Origin: Sindora glabra
Taxonomy: Eukaryota > Streptophyta > Magnoliopsida > Fabales > Fabaceae
Direction: 5' to 3'
NCBI GenBank assembly: GCA_020226215.1
Contig: CM035228.1
Coordinates: 2,905,901 to 2,969,900, forward strand
Length of the DNA stretch: 64,000 bases
Shown: piece after piece, positions 13,213 to 25,129 of the stretch
Layout: each line of letters opens with the position of its first letter
Position numbering within the stretch: position 1 is the stretch's first letter
The notes under the pieces: model-generated
The model's database searches: none
Told to the model about the DNA's origin: nothing
The model's input: only the letters and a program-made list of their open reading frames with translations
Program-made: the position numbers and the translations under genes

Positions 13213-15180
13213 ATGATATCAGTGATGAAGGACGATTATAAATTTGAAAGAAGATCAGGTACCGTGGTAGATTCTATAGCGAATGCTAGGATTTCAGAGG
13301 TTGGTACTGGTAACCCCGAGAAGTATTCGAGCCTCCCAGTTGCTGATCAAGTTAGGGATTCTATATCGGAGCATGGTTCCGGAGCTCCGGCGAGTGAGGT
13401 TGATTGTAGATTCTCGGAAAATGTGAAATCTGAGGATGAAACAGCCAGTTCGGCGGAGGAATATCGCGTTAGGGTTTCTTCCGGGAGTGATGGTGGGCGA
13501 TTAGGTAGTGATATAGGATCTACGCGTACGTCGACCACTGATCGGCATGACGATCCGAATATTAGGATTGAGGCTCAAAATGGGCTATCTGAAGATGGAA
13601 CAGATCGTAGTCATGCAGAAGAGCATGTGGTTGGTGGACAGGGCGATGCAGAAAAACGTTTTGATTTCGGAAGCAAATCTTTGTTAGCTGAATTTGATGA
13701 CTATGTAGCTGCTGAGAGAAATGGTGGAATACGAACTGGAGTGTCCAACGACCAAGGATACGGGTTTGAAGTGGGTGATATGGTGTGGGGAAAGGTGAAA
13801 TCTCACCCATGGTGGCCTGGGCACATATTCAATGAAGCTTTTGCATCTCCTTTAGTGCGTCGCACGAAGAGGGAAGGGCACGTGTTGGTGGCTTTCTTTG
13901 GGGATAGCAGTTATGGGTGGTTTGAGCCAGATGAGCTTATCCCCTTTGATTCTAATTTTTCTGAGAAATCGCGGCAGACGTTTTCAAGGACTTTCCTGAA
14001 AGCTGTAGACGAGGCAGTTGATGAAGCGAGCAGGAGACGTGGTCTTGGCTTGGCTTGCAAGTGTAGGAACGCTAATAATTTTCGACTCACGAATGTTCAA
14101 GGGTACTTTTCAGTTGATGTGCCCGATTATGAGCCAGGAGGTGTTTATTCTAGTAGTCAGATCAAGAATGCAAGAAATAGTTTTAAACCAAGTGATACTC
14201 TTGCGTTCATTAAGCAGTTGGCCTCGGCTCCACAAGGTGGTGATTGTAAAACCATTGGTTTCATTAAGAATAAAGCTACAGTTTTTGCTTATAGAAGGGC
14301 AGTGTTTGAGCAAAACGATGAGACTTATGCCCAGGCTTTCGGCGTGCAGCCATCCCGCACTTCTTATTCACAGGCTAATGCGCTCAATCAGCATGCCAAG
14401 CAACCTCCCAAGGGTATATGCTTTTCTTAATCTTTCATTTTTGTCTCATGATGCGCGTTGCCATTGTTTGTGACATATTTGCAATGCAGCTAGGTGGTAA
14501 TTTGTGCCCTATTGTTTTCTTGCTTCTTCACATATTTTGAGTGATAATGATGATATTGTTATACTTGGAACAACATGGAAGGCATATTGTTTGGTTTTGA
14601 GTCTTTGTTTCTTATGTATTATATAGTTTTGGTAAATGGACGCGCGTGTGAAATTTTATTTTCAAACTATTAACAATCTGCTATTATTTACGTTGAATTA
14701 TTTCTCCCAATGGTTGAATGCAATATTCATTGAACAAAAGAAGAGTGCATGTCATAAAATTTAAGTGTGCTGCTTCTGTACATCTGTGAATCTTTACTTG
14801 TTTATTTGCTTCTCTACAGATGGATGTCTGTGTCTGTCTTTGATGTGCGAGGATTAAGGATAGTGTTGTGTTTCATTTCTTCTCTCCATAAGAATTCCTG
14901 GCCCTTTTCGCAATTAAAATCAAAATATTTAAATTTGTGCATGCCTGTTGCAATATGGTGATTAAGAATATGTTTGTTCTGTTCTATAAAAAAATAAAAA
15001 ATAAATAAAAAATATGTATGCTCTGTAAGTTTGAGCTATGGATAGTCTACTATGGGATAATCAATGAATATAGAAATTTCTTCTGGTATCCTAACACCAT
15101 TTTTTTTTTTAATTAAATCGATTGATATCATATGTATAGCTAGATTGCTTATGCTTTTGTAGTATTAGCTGTAAGAAGTG

Positions 15181-15227
<47 letters not shown>

Positions 15228-17482
15228 TATGCAGTATGGTAAACTTTGATCTTTTGTTGTCTCCTCCAGCTCCCTTGAGTGGCCCCTTAGTCATGGCAGA
15301 AACTTTGGGTGGTGGAAAGAGCTCTACAAGATCTGTGAAAGTCAAGGACAATTCAAAGAAGGATAGGTACCTTTTTAAGCGGAGAGATGAGACTGCTAAC
15401 TCAGTCCAGTTAGCTAACAGGGATGGGACATCTGATGTAGCTGACCGTTATGTATTTCAGAAGAGGGCTGCAGCTGTGTCTGCAGCACTGCAGGTTTCAG
15501 ATAGACATGATAACACAGGGTTGATTAGCAAAATGGCCGAGAGTGTGGAAAAGGACAGTGTTGCAAATAAGAATTTAGGAAGGACTGATATGCCTGGCGA
15601 GAAGATATTGCCAGGTCATGATGACCTGACAGCTCAGCTTTCACATCTAGAGTGTGAAACTTCCATTGACGTCAAAGAGGGGGGCAATGTTAAATTATCA
15701 GTACCAGTAAAAGATTTTCAGGAACCTGAGCAGGCATTTCTTACTACAGCTGAAGGAGGCAATGACATGCATCAAGTTAAGGAAGAAAAGCATCACAAAA
15801 TCAGCATCGATGGTGTAGTGAAGAAGGTGAAAGTCCATAAACGACCTGCAGGTGACTTGAATTCCGAGACTTCTGTTAGTGGGCAGAAAAAGAAGAAGAA
15901 AAAGAAAAAGGAGTTCATTATAAAAACAAACCCTGACCTTATGGAGAAACATCCTGCTTCAGGAAAAGTTGTGCTACCTTCTGGAAAATCAGTAGGACAA
16001 TCCGATTCAATTGGGTTGGCTCCTGGAGAGGATTGTCAGGCTGAACAAGTGCAGGTAGATGGTAGTGCCATTAATTTGTTGCCCGTGGACGGCAAGCTTG
16101 AATTACCTCAACTCTTAGGTGATTTGCAAGCCCTAGCTTTGGATCCATTTCATGGCATTGAGAAAAAAAACCCTGCAATTGTTCGACAGTTCTTTTTGCG
16201 GTTCAGATCTCTGGTTTACCAGAAAAGCTTGGTTTTGTCACCACCAACAGAGAATGAATCTCTTGAAGTTCGGGTTACTAAGTCTCCTTCCAGTGCTGGG
16301 GCATCTGCCAACACTCCTGATGATCATGTGAGATCTTCAACACCTGTAAAACCTGCAAAACACATTGTTCGGCCTAATGATCCAACGAAAGCTGGCCAGA
16401 AAAGGGCCCCTTCTGATCGTCAAGAAGAGATTGCTGCAAAGAGGCTGAAGAAAATCAAGGATTTAAAGCAGCTGGCTGCAGAGAAGAAAGCAGCAGGTCA
16501 GAAAACTTCTGAAACCCGGAGAGAAGGAAAAGAATCAACTAATCCAGCTCTGCCCAAATCAGTGAAACCGGATTTAATTAGGAAAGCAGAGCCTCCAATT
16601 AAGGCAGTTGAGCCCACTATGCTGGTGATCAAGTTTCCTCCCAAAACATCACTTCCATCTCTTGCGGAGCTGAAAGCAAGGTTTGCTCGTTTTGGCCCCA
16701 TAGACCAGTCAGGTCTTCGTGTTTTTTGGAAGTCCTCTACATGCCGTGTTGTATTCTTGCATAAACAGGATGCGCAAGCAGCATTAAAACATGCTTTAGG
16801 AAACAGTTCTTTGTTTGGCAATGCAAGCGTGAGGTGTTACCTTCGTGAAGTGGGGGATTCTGCAGCTGATGTCTCTGAAGTTGCCAAGGCCAAGGGAGAT
16901 GACACTTCCAGCGAGTCTCCTGCGGTCAAGGATCCTACAGTTCTGCAGCGCCAGACATCAGTGTCAGCACAACATTCTCTTCCGCAGCCAACAGTACAGC
17001 TCAAATCCTGTTTGAAGAGATCATCTGGTGATGAGTCAGGCCAGGTAACTGGTAATGGAGGTAGTAGTAAAGGGACCCCTCGTGTAAAATTCATGTTGGG
17101 TGGGGAAGAAAGTAGTAGGGGAGAGCAATTAATGGTGGGTAATAGAAACAACTTCAACAATGCTAGTTTTTCAGATGGTGGTGCACCTTCTACTACCCCT
17201 GTTGGAATTGATTTTAATAGTAAGAACGTTCAAAAGGTCATTTCTCAACCACCGTTGCCGCCTATTCTTCCCCTTCCTACTCAGCTTGCGAAAGCCCCAC
17301 AATATAATTTGCATAATTCTGAAACGGCACCCAGAAATACCCCCAATTTTATAAACACAAGTGCATCAGCCACTGCAAATATTGATATTTCACAGCAGAT
17401 GATAAGCCTATTGACAAGGTGTAACGATGTTGTGTCCAACTTGACGGGCGTATTAGGCTATGTGCCTTACCATCCACTTTGA
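13213..17482 (+). CDS. PWWP-domain chromatin protein (PDP1/PDP2-like)
   Basis: Two exons, 13213-14413 and 15270-17482, join in frame to 1137 aa. Residues about 184-246 form a PWWP domain (FEVGDMVWGKVKSHPWWPGH, then HVLVAFFGDSSYGWFEP), which in plant PDP proteins reads methylated histone H3 and recruits PRC2-linked partners to target genes. Residues 247-395 continue the conserved block that follows PWWP in this family. The second half is low-complexity and basic, with an eight-lysine tract at about 607-614. An RRM-like fold lies near 850-928 (MLVIKFPPKTSLPSLAELKARF, then RVVFLHKQDAQAALKHA). The ATG at 13213 gives the MISVM opening I associate with the family. From memory the nearest Arabidopsis match is At5g27650, whose neighbours are also neighbours here. 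The intron carries a long AAT microsatellite. Confidence 0.93.
15180..15229. repeat. (AAT)n microsatellite in the PWWP-gene intron
   Basis: About 16 uninterrupted ATA/TAA units lie some 40 bases upstream of the splice acceptor at 15269. Length variation here would change the distance between the likely branch point and the acceptor. Confidence 0.95.
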
Positions 17483-18908
17483 ACAAAATTGGGACGATAC
17501 TATAACGGGTTCATCAAATTCTATACAAGATAATGCGGGCGTGTTGTTTTGGGAATAACCTGTTTGAGGAAATGCGAGAGCCAAAGAAGTACAATTACGA
17601 GAAAGGTCGAGGGTTCCTTATTGAGGCCGAGTGCTGCACAAGAGTGGCTTTTTTGAGGATGGCACGTTTGGGCTCTCAACAATGTAAATGTACTCAACTC
17701 ATTGATAGTGGCATATTATTTAGGTGGCTTTCTTTTCATTTTCCTTTGACCCGGGGGGCCTGCCTGTATCGTTGTCTTTCCTGTGTTGCTGTTTATCTTC
17801 ATGACTATGATTAAATATTGTGTACCCCCACCCACCTTTTTTTTTTTAATGGCTAATGATTATTACTCCTAACACCAAAGAAGGGGAAAACATGGGGAAA
17901 AGAAAAAGGAAGGTTAAGAAGAAAAAAAGGGCCTTTAATTCCAGGGATTCTCGGCTAGAGCATTTATCAAGTATTTTGGTTAGAGGTAGCGATTGGTATT
18001 ATTCGAGTTTAATTATTAATAAAATATTATTTTAAATTTTTATTATCATTTTATTAAAATATAAATTTTATATTTTTATTATTTGTACTTATTTATAATT
18101 AAATTAATTATTTTTAAATAAAATTTTTGAAAATTTAACATGAATTCTTAATTAAGTTGGTGTATCAATTTAAAATTTAAATAAATATATTGTGTTTGTA
18201 TTGAATTATTATGTTCTAATAGAAATTGTCACTTCTAATTTTGACCGTTGACCACATGGATTCTGGGCTTGTATTTGTTGAGTAGCGACTCTCGCCCTTG
18301 CTGTTGCGTTTTAAATGGGTCATTATAAACTGACCCGTAAATAACGGCTGCATATCATAATTATATTCATTTTTTAATTAAATTCAACCATCTGAGGTAT
18401 AAAAAAAGAGTAGCAATTTGGAAATGGTTTATGAATTGAATTTGTAAAATATTATAATTTTTTCTTAATGGTATGTAACGTTATTATTAAGAGGTATAAA
18501 AAAGAGCCGTTCACGTGTTGTGATAAGATTTAAACTGGTAAGTGATAACAACTATTTAATTAGAAACAACAAAATATAAATATAAGAATTTAATTTCAAA
18601 TTTTTAAATTATAATGAAGTAATTCAAAATTGAGTAAAATTATAAGGAGTAGTAATCAAATTTAACCTAAATTAAGGTTATGCTTGGTGCATCACGTAAG
18701 AAAAACAGGACATATAAGCAAATATTACTATGTTTTATTATGTGTTTTGACTTTAAATAAGATAATATCATATAATCCCGTCAATTTGTTTTATATATTA
18801 TTAATAATTTAAACATAAAAAACTTATTTATTATTTCTAATTTAGTCTTAGTCTATTATAATTTTAAAATATCAATAATTATTATTTAATATAAATGAGG
18901 TAAAATAT
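17483..18908. other. PWWP-gene 3' region and AT-rich spacer
   Basis: The first 350-400 bases look like 3' UTR of the PWWP gene: higher GC, ending near a T9 run at about 17840. The remainder is AT-rich without a protein-like frame or a clear terminal repeat. Confidence 0.5.
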
Positions 18909-21071
18909 TGTTAATCCCTTTAGAAATTTAACATGATTTACATAAAAAAACAATTAATTAATTATTATGATCAAAATTTAAGATGAGAATTTTTTGTAAA
19001 ATGAGTTTGAGAAAGTAAATTATTGTGATGGAATATGGGATCAAGAATTTATAAGAAATGGTTGAGAAAAAGAGAGAAATGAAATATTTAAAGGTTAAAG
19101 ATGATTAGGATTGAACAATTGAGTGGAAAAGAGATTTAGGATATTCTTTTCAGATTTGTCCCTAACGGATTATCCTTTTTTGCTTTCCACCTTAGTTCTT
19201 AATCTCATTTTCCCTATACCAAACACATAAAATTCTCATCTTCTTCTCTTCTTTCCATCTCCTCTCCTCTCCTTTCCTTCAAGCAAGGCAAAAAAGCATA
19301 ATCTTCATCAAACTCTTCTTATAAATGAGGTAAGACCATTTAAGCTTGCATTATTGCAAAATCCTTCTTTTCTTCCTTGAAATTGGGTGGATCATTAAAA
19401 GGGAACTTTAGAAATCTTAACCTCAAAATTATTACTTTTGGATAATTAAGCGTTGTCAAACTACAACATCTTCAAGCTAGTATCTCTTTCACAGAAGATA
19501 AGTAGGCTATCTAACTTAACTTTAAGGATTTCATTGAAATTATTTGGTTATAAGTTAAGTTTTCTAGGTTTTAATGATTCCTTGAGTTATGTGTAGAATT
19601 ATGAGTTTTGGTTTGAAATGGCTAATTAAATTAATAAGAATATTGTCATAGATGCATTATATGATAAGTGGCTTGTGTTCTATGAGCTATAGACTGGAAT
19701 TTTGGCAAAGGTTCTCAAATGAACAATGGATCATGTAAAAATTTACAAAATTCAAGGCTATAGTTGATTATAAATTGGAAAGCTTTAAAGGATCATGGTT
19801 AAGTATGTAGTTAATATCACCTAGAATTCAACCTTGGGAAGGCTATAGTTGACTATATATTAAGGGAATCATTTTTTAAAGGGTCATAATCAAATATGTA
19901 ATCGACCATCAGTTGAACATTTTCTTTCTAGATGTCCATAATTGACTATATAATTAATGATGATGAAAAAAATTACTTTCTAAAGGTCTATAATTAAGTA
20001 TAAAATCGATTTTGCCCTGAAAATTCATTCTTGGGTAACTTATAATTGAATATATAGTCGATTATCACCCTTGCAACTTCAATAACCAATTTCTTTAAGA
20101 TTATCACTGTACATGATGAGTCCTTAGATGTTAAAATAGAATCATTAAGCATTTAAATGATGTTGATAAGTAATGTAAGACCATGCAAAGAGTTATGGTA
20201 GTATTGATTTATTCAAGGTGGTATGATTTGAATTATGTTGTGATAATTGAGCTTGAATTGTGCTAGTCTTTGAGAAAATTGAGATGTTAGCATTTGATAT
20301 CATTTGTAATTCGAACACCAAATCTAGTAATGACTTATGAGGGATAAAGCTAATTTGGAAGGATAAAGATGAGCTTATAAAAAATAAGGATAAATGAAAG
20401 TTACAAGAGGATTTACTTGCTTTCTTTTCTTGATTATTTATATTTCTCATTTGAGTTTGGATGTGGCACACATCAAATGGTAGAATTGAACAAAAGGATG
20501 CATACCTATATGTGATTGTTATAATGATACCAATGAGATTGTAATGTGGATCGTATGATATGATTAGTTAAGCTCATGGAAGGGTAAATTCAATGAAAAA
20601 ATCTTACCTAATTTGAAATTTACATATGCTTTAATGTTTAATTACTAAGTCTGAACTTATTCCTTCATATTTTGTTTTATAGATTCTCAAGTTCAGCCTC
20701 TTTTACCACTATGTTAGGGATAATCCTCTTGGGAGCTTTTCAATATGGCAATGGATAGCAATAAATATTTTATTGTGATATTTTGGGTCTTAAACTATAA
20801 GAATGACAAGGTAGAGAAAATAGATTTTCTTTTCAACTAGGGTTAGTTAGGCTGGTTTATCCCTAAACTAATTGAATTACAAGCATACCTAACTTTTCTT
20901 TATTATAGAACTATTTGATGAATATAACTATGATATCTTTTGATGTTGTCTTGTTATTTTCCTTTATTGTCTCAAGTATGCATGGGTATACTAACAAAGG
21001 AAATAGGATAGGCTAATGGAAATTGGTTAATCAATTTCTACGCCAATCATTATTAGGGTTGGGTCATAATA
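18909..21071 (+). mobile_element. Solo LTR, 2163 bp, Gypsy-like (family A)
   Basis: The element starts TGTTAATCCC and ends GGGTCATAATA, consistent with a TGTTA...TAACA terminus with one C-to-T change. It is flanked by the five-base repeat AATAT (18904-18908 and 21072-21076). A paralogous copy on the minus strand (44267-48176) aligns from end to end by eye: both start TGTTA, share the TTTTGGAT-ATTAA-TGTCAAAC block near 19440, ATTCATTCTTGGGTAA near 20022, a TTTTATAG block near 20680 and the GGGTCAT end. No primer-binding site or internal region follows, so this is a solo LTR formed by recombination. Size and layout suggest a Tekay/Del-type Ty3/Gypsy element; lineage is inference. Confidence 0.78.
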
Positions 21072-21913
21072 AATATAAAATATATATCAATTATTATTAA
21101 TTAAAATGATTATAAAATGCTGCAAAATTTTAAATTACCAAATATTATAAAAATAAGTATATAAACTATTTTTAAAAGTAAAACTAATTTTATTTGAATT
21201 TTTTTTATATTATCATGTTATATACATGTATAAGAACAAACAAATGATATTATAAATTTATATTATCAATTTACTTATGCAATCATATATTCAATACGTG
21301 GTATTGACAGTATTATACATTCTTTTATAATCTTACAATATAATATAATATTATATTATATTATATTATATTTGTCATATCCTCCAGGAATATTCTAATA
21401 TGTATAAGCTTAACAATTTCTTAATGTTCATAATCTTTTAAAAATTGTTTTTCTTTCTTTTATTTTGAGAGTACCGGTGTTGTGTGAATGTAAGAGTATG
21501 TTTCTCAACGTGTAATTAATCTATATGGTTTTGAATTTTACTATTAATGTTTGTCCTTTTTTTTTTTAGTTAGAAAAAATCCACTTAACTAGATAAAGAT
21601 CGAGTTCTGTTTTTAATTTTTAATCTATTATTTTTTTTTAATTTTCCAGTATTTTTATAGTAATTGGAATGATCATTATAGAGGATTCCAAGTGGCAGAG
21701 CTCATCACAAATTAGGATTGCACGACTTAAAGAATCTAGTTTGTTTTCAATCTCCTCTCACGAAACAAATTTTTATCGATACCTATATAATAATGTTAAG
21801 AAAACCCCTTTATTATTTGTCTCCAACAATTCTCTTTTTCTGCTGCTAGCCTTACTCTCCTTAGTTCCCTTCCTTCCATACTGTAGGAATAATAATCAAT
21901 TAAGCAATTAATC
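21072..21913. other. AT-rich spacer upstream of the SRC2-like pseudogene
   Basis: Contains repeated TATAT-type sequence near 21340-21372 (ATATT repeats) and no recognisable protein. An 80-codon frame at 21669-21911 has no family resemblance that I can see and probably overlaps the old leader of the pseudogene. Confidence 0.4.
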
Positions 21914-22341
21914 ACGGATTTCCGGCGGTTCGACACCAACCTCGAGCAAGCTGAGGGCCTCGGTTGCACAAAATCGTTCTTCAAAACAGGTATTTATGCC
22001 GTTATTTCCATCGTCAACAATTCACCTTCAAAGCAACGAACTTCATTAGGAAAATACAGAGGCAATAAGACCCTACATGGGATTCTCGTTCTGCAATGGG
22101 GTTTTACCTACAAGATTCCAAGTTGCAACACAACAACTTGGTGCTCACGATTCAACTCCACCAAAAGCCGATAGTATTTCTCGGCGGCGACAAGATCGTC
22201 GGAGAGGTTTGTTTGCCACTGAAAGAATTATTCGACAATTATGGTGGCGCAAAGAGTTACGGCGGTCGTCAAGTTACGATGCTTTCCGGTAAACGTCAAG
22301 GTTTTGTGTATTTTACGTATGAATTTGGTAGTAGCTTCTAA
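21914..22341 (+). pseudogene. SRC2-like C2-domain protein, broken copy
   Basis: SRC2-type proteins are small plant C2-domain, Ca2+/phospholipid-binding proteins induced by cold. Translation from 21914 gives TDFRRFDTNLEQAEGL, then KSFFKTGIYAVISI and KQRT, matching the first half of an SRC2 C2 domain. From about 22071 a different frame gives PTWDSRSAMGFYLQDSKLQ, then NNLVLTIQLHQKP and GDKIVGEVCLPLKELFDN, ending FTYEFG with the stop at 22339-22341. Two lesions are visible. The expected start codon is ACG (21914-21916). The frame shifts by one base near 22070, where the downstream frame runs into an upstream TAA. No intron can bridge the break with normal splice sites. Only one C2 domain is present and no proline/glycine-rich tail, as in short family members. 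Function is therefore probably lost. Confidence 0.8.
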
Positions 22342-24297
22342 GTTCAATCTACCTATAATATCCTACCGTTCCTTTCTGAATCGCGTGCGGGCTAACTAGT
22401 TAAAGACCAGAATTATTAAACATGCCTGATTTATAACGTTAGACTTGATTACTTGATCTAATATTTCGCTTTAATTTAGTAAGCTTAAATTGTATTATAG
22501 ATGTCTTTTTTTTATTATTGTAATTTCTTCTCCTCCTTTATTTATTTCAACTATCATTCGTCTTGAATTTTTTTTCAGAGTTTAAGAATGTGAAGAATTT
22601 ATACTTTTTTGTTACATAATTTTTTTTATTTTAAATACATATGATGATAATTTGTTATATTAAATTATTAAGAACTTCATAAAATTTGAGAAAAATTTTC
22701 ATTTATTTTAAAAACTTATAATTATATTTCTTTTATAAAGAGTATACCAATAAAATTTATCAATGTCTTATTTAAATTTCAATAGTTAAATAAGTTAAAA
22801 ACTAAGTCAAATTTTTTGAATTTTTTAAATAGGTTCAATCAAATCAAAAGTTGACCTATAAATAAGTTATAAGTTAGGTTTAGACTAGAAAATTATGAAA
22901 CAATAATTTATTTATATTAAGGCCTAACTTTATTTGACTTATATTCGCTTCAATTAATAATATAGTAATACTTAAATTACTTTGAAAAAAAATTTTACAT
23001 TGCAAATGTGTCTTAAGTGATTTATGGCTATGGCTTCTATTGTTGAAAATAGGATAAAATATTTAATTCTTTATTTATATGGACACTAACTATTATGTTT
23101 TTAAATTGTATAATTAGTACTAACAGCTTTTAATTTTTATTTTTATTATAATTATTCCTTCCTCCCTTCACATGATATGATAAAATAAATGAAAACGACT
23201 GAAATAGGCGCTAAACTTCACCTCATCAATGCCAAAAACATGTTAATTATTTTGGCTATTTTCTTTGCTTTTACCATTAATTTTAGGATTAACAATGAAG
23301 AAGAGTTTAGATAATTATGAAAAAAAGTAAAAGTTAGATACTATTAAGGTTAGTTGTGAAATTTAAGAACATAATAGTCGTTCTCATAAATGAAAGATTA
23401 ATTATTATATTTCTTGAAAAAATATTACGAAAATAATTGCAGCGTCACTATTAGGCATAATATATATTTGCCATCCTTCATAGATTGTCTCATTCCATTT
23501 TAAATTAAGGGAGAATCCTAAACATTATTGCCTTTTTCCTGATGATTTTCTTAGATAAAATACAATGAGTTAGTTTAGAATTGATATAATTTTTTCGTCT
23601 GAAACTAAGACTGACATAGAAATAGATAACAATGATTTAAACTCATAAGGTATTGATTCGAAATAGCTCAACAAGCAATAGATCAAGCTTAATAAATGTT
23701 AGTCCGCCATATTTTTGGGTTTATCCGTAAACTTGATAATAAATAATAAATAAATAATTAAATATACAGGTATATATTATATATTTAAATTATATTCAAG
23801 TAATATTAAATGATTTTTAATATTAAAATTAATTATTTTATTCATTTAATATTATCAATAATATCACAAAATTTTATTAAAGTAAATAATTATATTTAAT
23901 TTTAATAAAATTAAAATTAATAGATTCAATAAATAAAATTGTGCAAAAAAATTATCGTAAAACTAAAAACTAGTCCAATGATAATTACCTAAATCAATTA
24001 CCATGACTAAATGTACATAAAATAGTTATTGTAACTAAATAAATAATATATTAATTAAATTAATTAATTATTAATATAACAACATTACAAATTAGAAATT
24101 AAAAAATTGGAAAGATATCGTAATAATGAAATAACGACAATACAAATCTCTAAGTGATAATAATATATAATGATTTCTAGTAAGAATAAAAAATATAATT
24201 ACATTTTATAACTATAACAACAATACTATAATAAAAATGATAATGATGATAATTATGATTGATTTCAATTAATAACTAGTGATGTAAAATTAGTAAT

Positions 24298-24355
<58 letters not shown>

Positions 24356-25129
24356 TAATAAAATATAATTAATTGTAATAGTTTGTTATCAACGCTTGTA
24401 AATGTTAATTTGAGATTATTAGAATTATAGCAATATGAGGTGATGAAAAAGCAATTCAGTCTTGATTACAGACAATGTTTTACTGTTGGGCTAACCTATT
24501 AAAATTCGGTTAGCTCGTTTTGAGAAATAGAGTTTGCTTACTTATTAATTCTAAAATGAATTTATATTTCTATCTTTTTTTTAAAAATGCATTCTTTAAT
24601 AATTATTTTCATAATTTATTTTTAAAAAATGTAATTTAAACTATATTAATTAAAATAGAAAAATGAAAATATTTTTTAGATGCTTTTTTATTTACATTTT
24701 TAGTTTTGAAATTAAATAAAACACTTTTTTAATTTCACTTCCTTTAAATACAAAAATAATTAAAAATAAACTCCGAAAAGAATTTTTAAAAATAAAAATA
24801 TATCTAAAGAGATCATAATTTCGCCGTAATAATCCAGTTTAGTTTACGTCCAGTTTGGTTCGGTTGATCCGCTCTGTCGTTGAAGTAAACGACGAGCCGT
24901 TTACAGCAAGCGGGCGGCCCAGGTAAGTATTTATGTGTCACAGTCCTGTTGATGCAATCAAGATTGCGTTAGCTGCTACTTTGTCCACTGAACAGCCGCT
25001 ACAGCCTCCGGAAAACAACCTCTATACCTCAAACGCGCCTTCCAATCCAAGTTACCTACGATTCAGTCCATCTGAGAATCCCACGATACTCGAAGCAACA
25101 GGGTAATCCTGAGAGTTCATCTGACACAA
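22342..25129. other. AT-rich intergenic DNA; ATG18a leader at right end
   Basis: No protein-like frame or transposon terminus was found from 22342 to about 24830. Base composition rises sharply in GC from about 24840, which should mark the promoter and leader of ATG18a. I see no confident TATA box. Confidence 0.5.
24294..24353. repeat. (AAT)n microsatellite
   Basis: About 19 near-perfect AAT units. It has the same repeat motif as the PWWP-gene intron microsatellite at 15180. Confidence 0.93.

Noticed and set aside
15109..15351. 80-codon minus-strand frame with a poly-tyrosine run
   Set aside because: The tyrosines are the AAT microsatellite read in reverse; not a gene.
16498..17160. Two 107-codon minus-strand frames opposite the PWWP gene
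   Set aside because: They mirror a strongly supported coding exon and show no independent signal.
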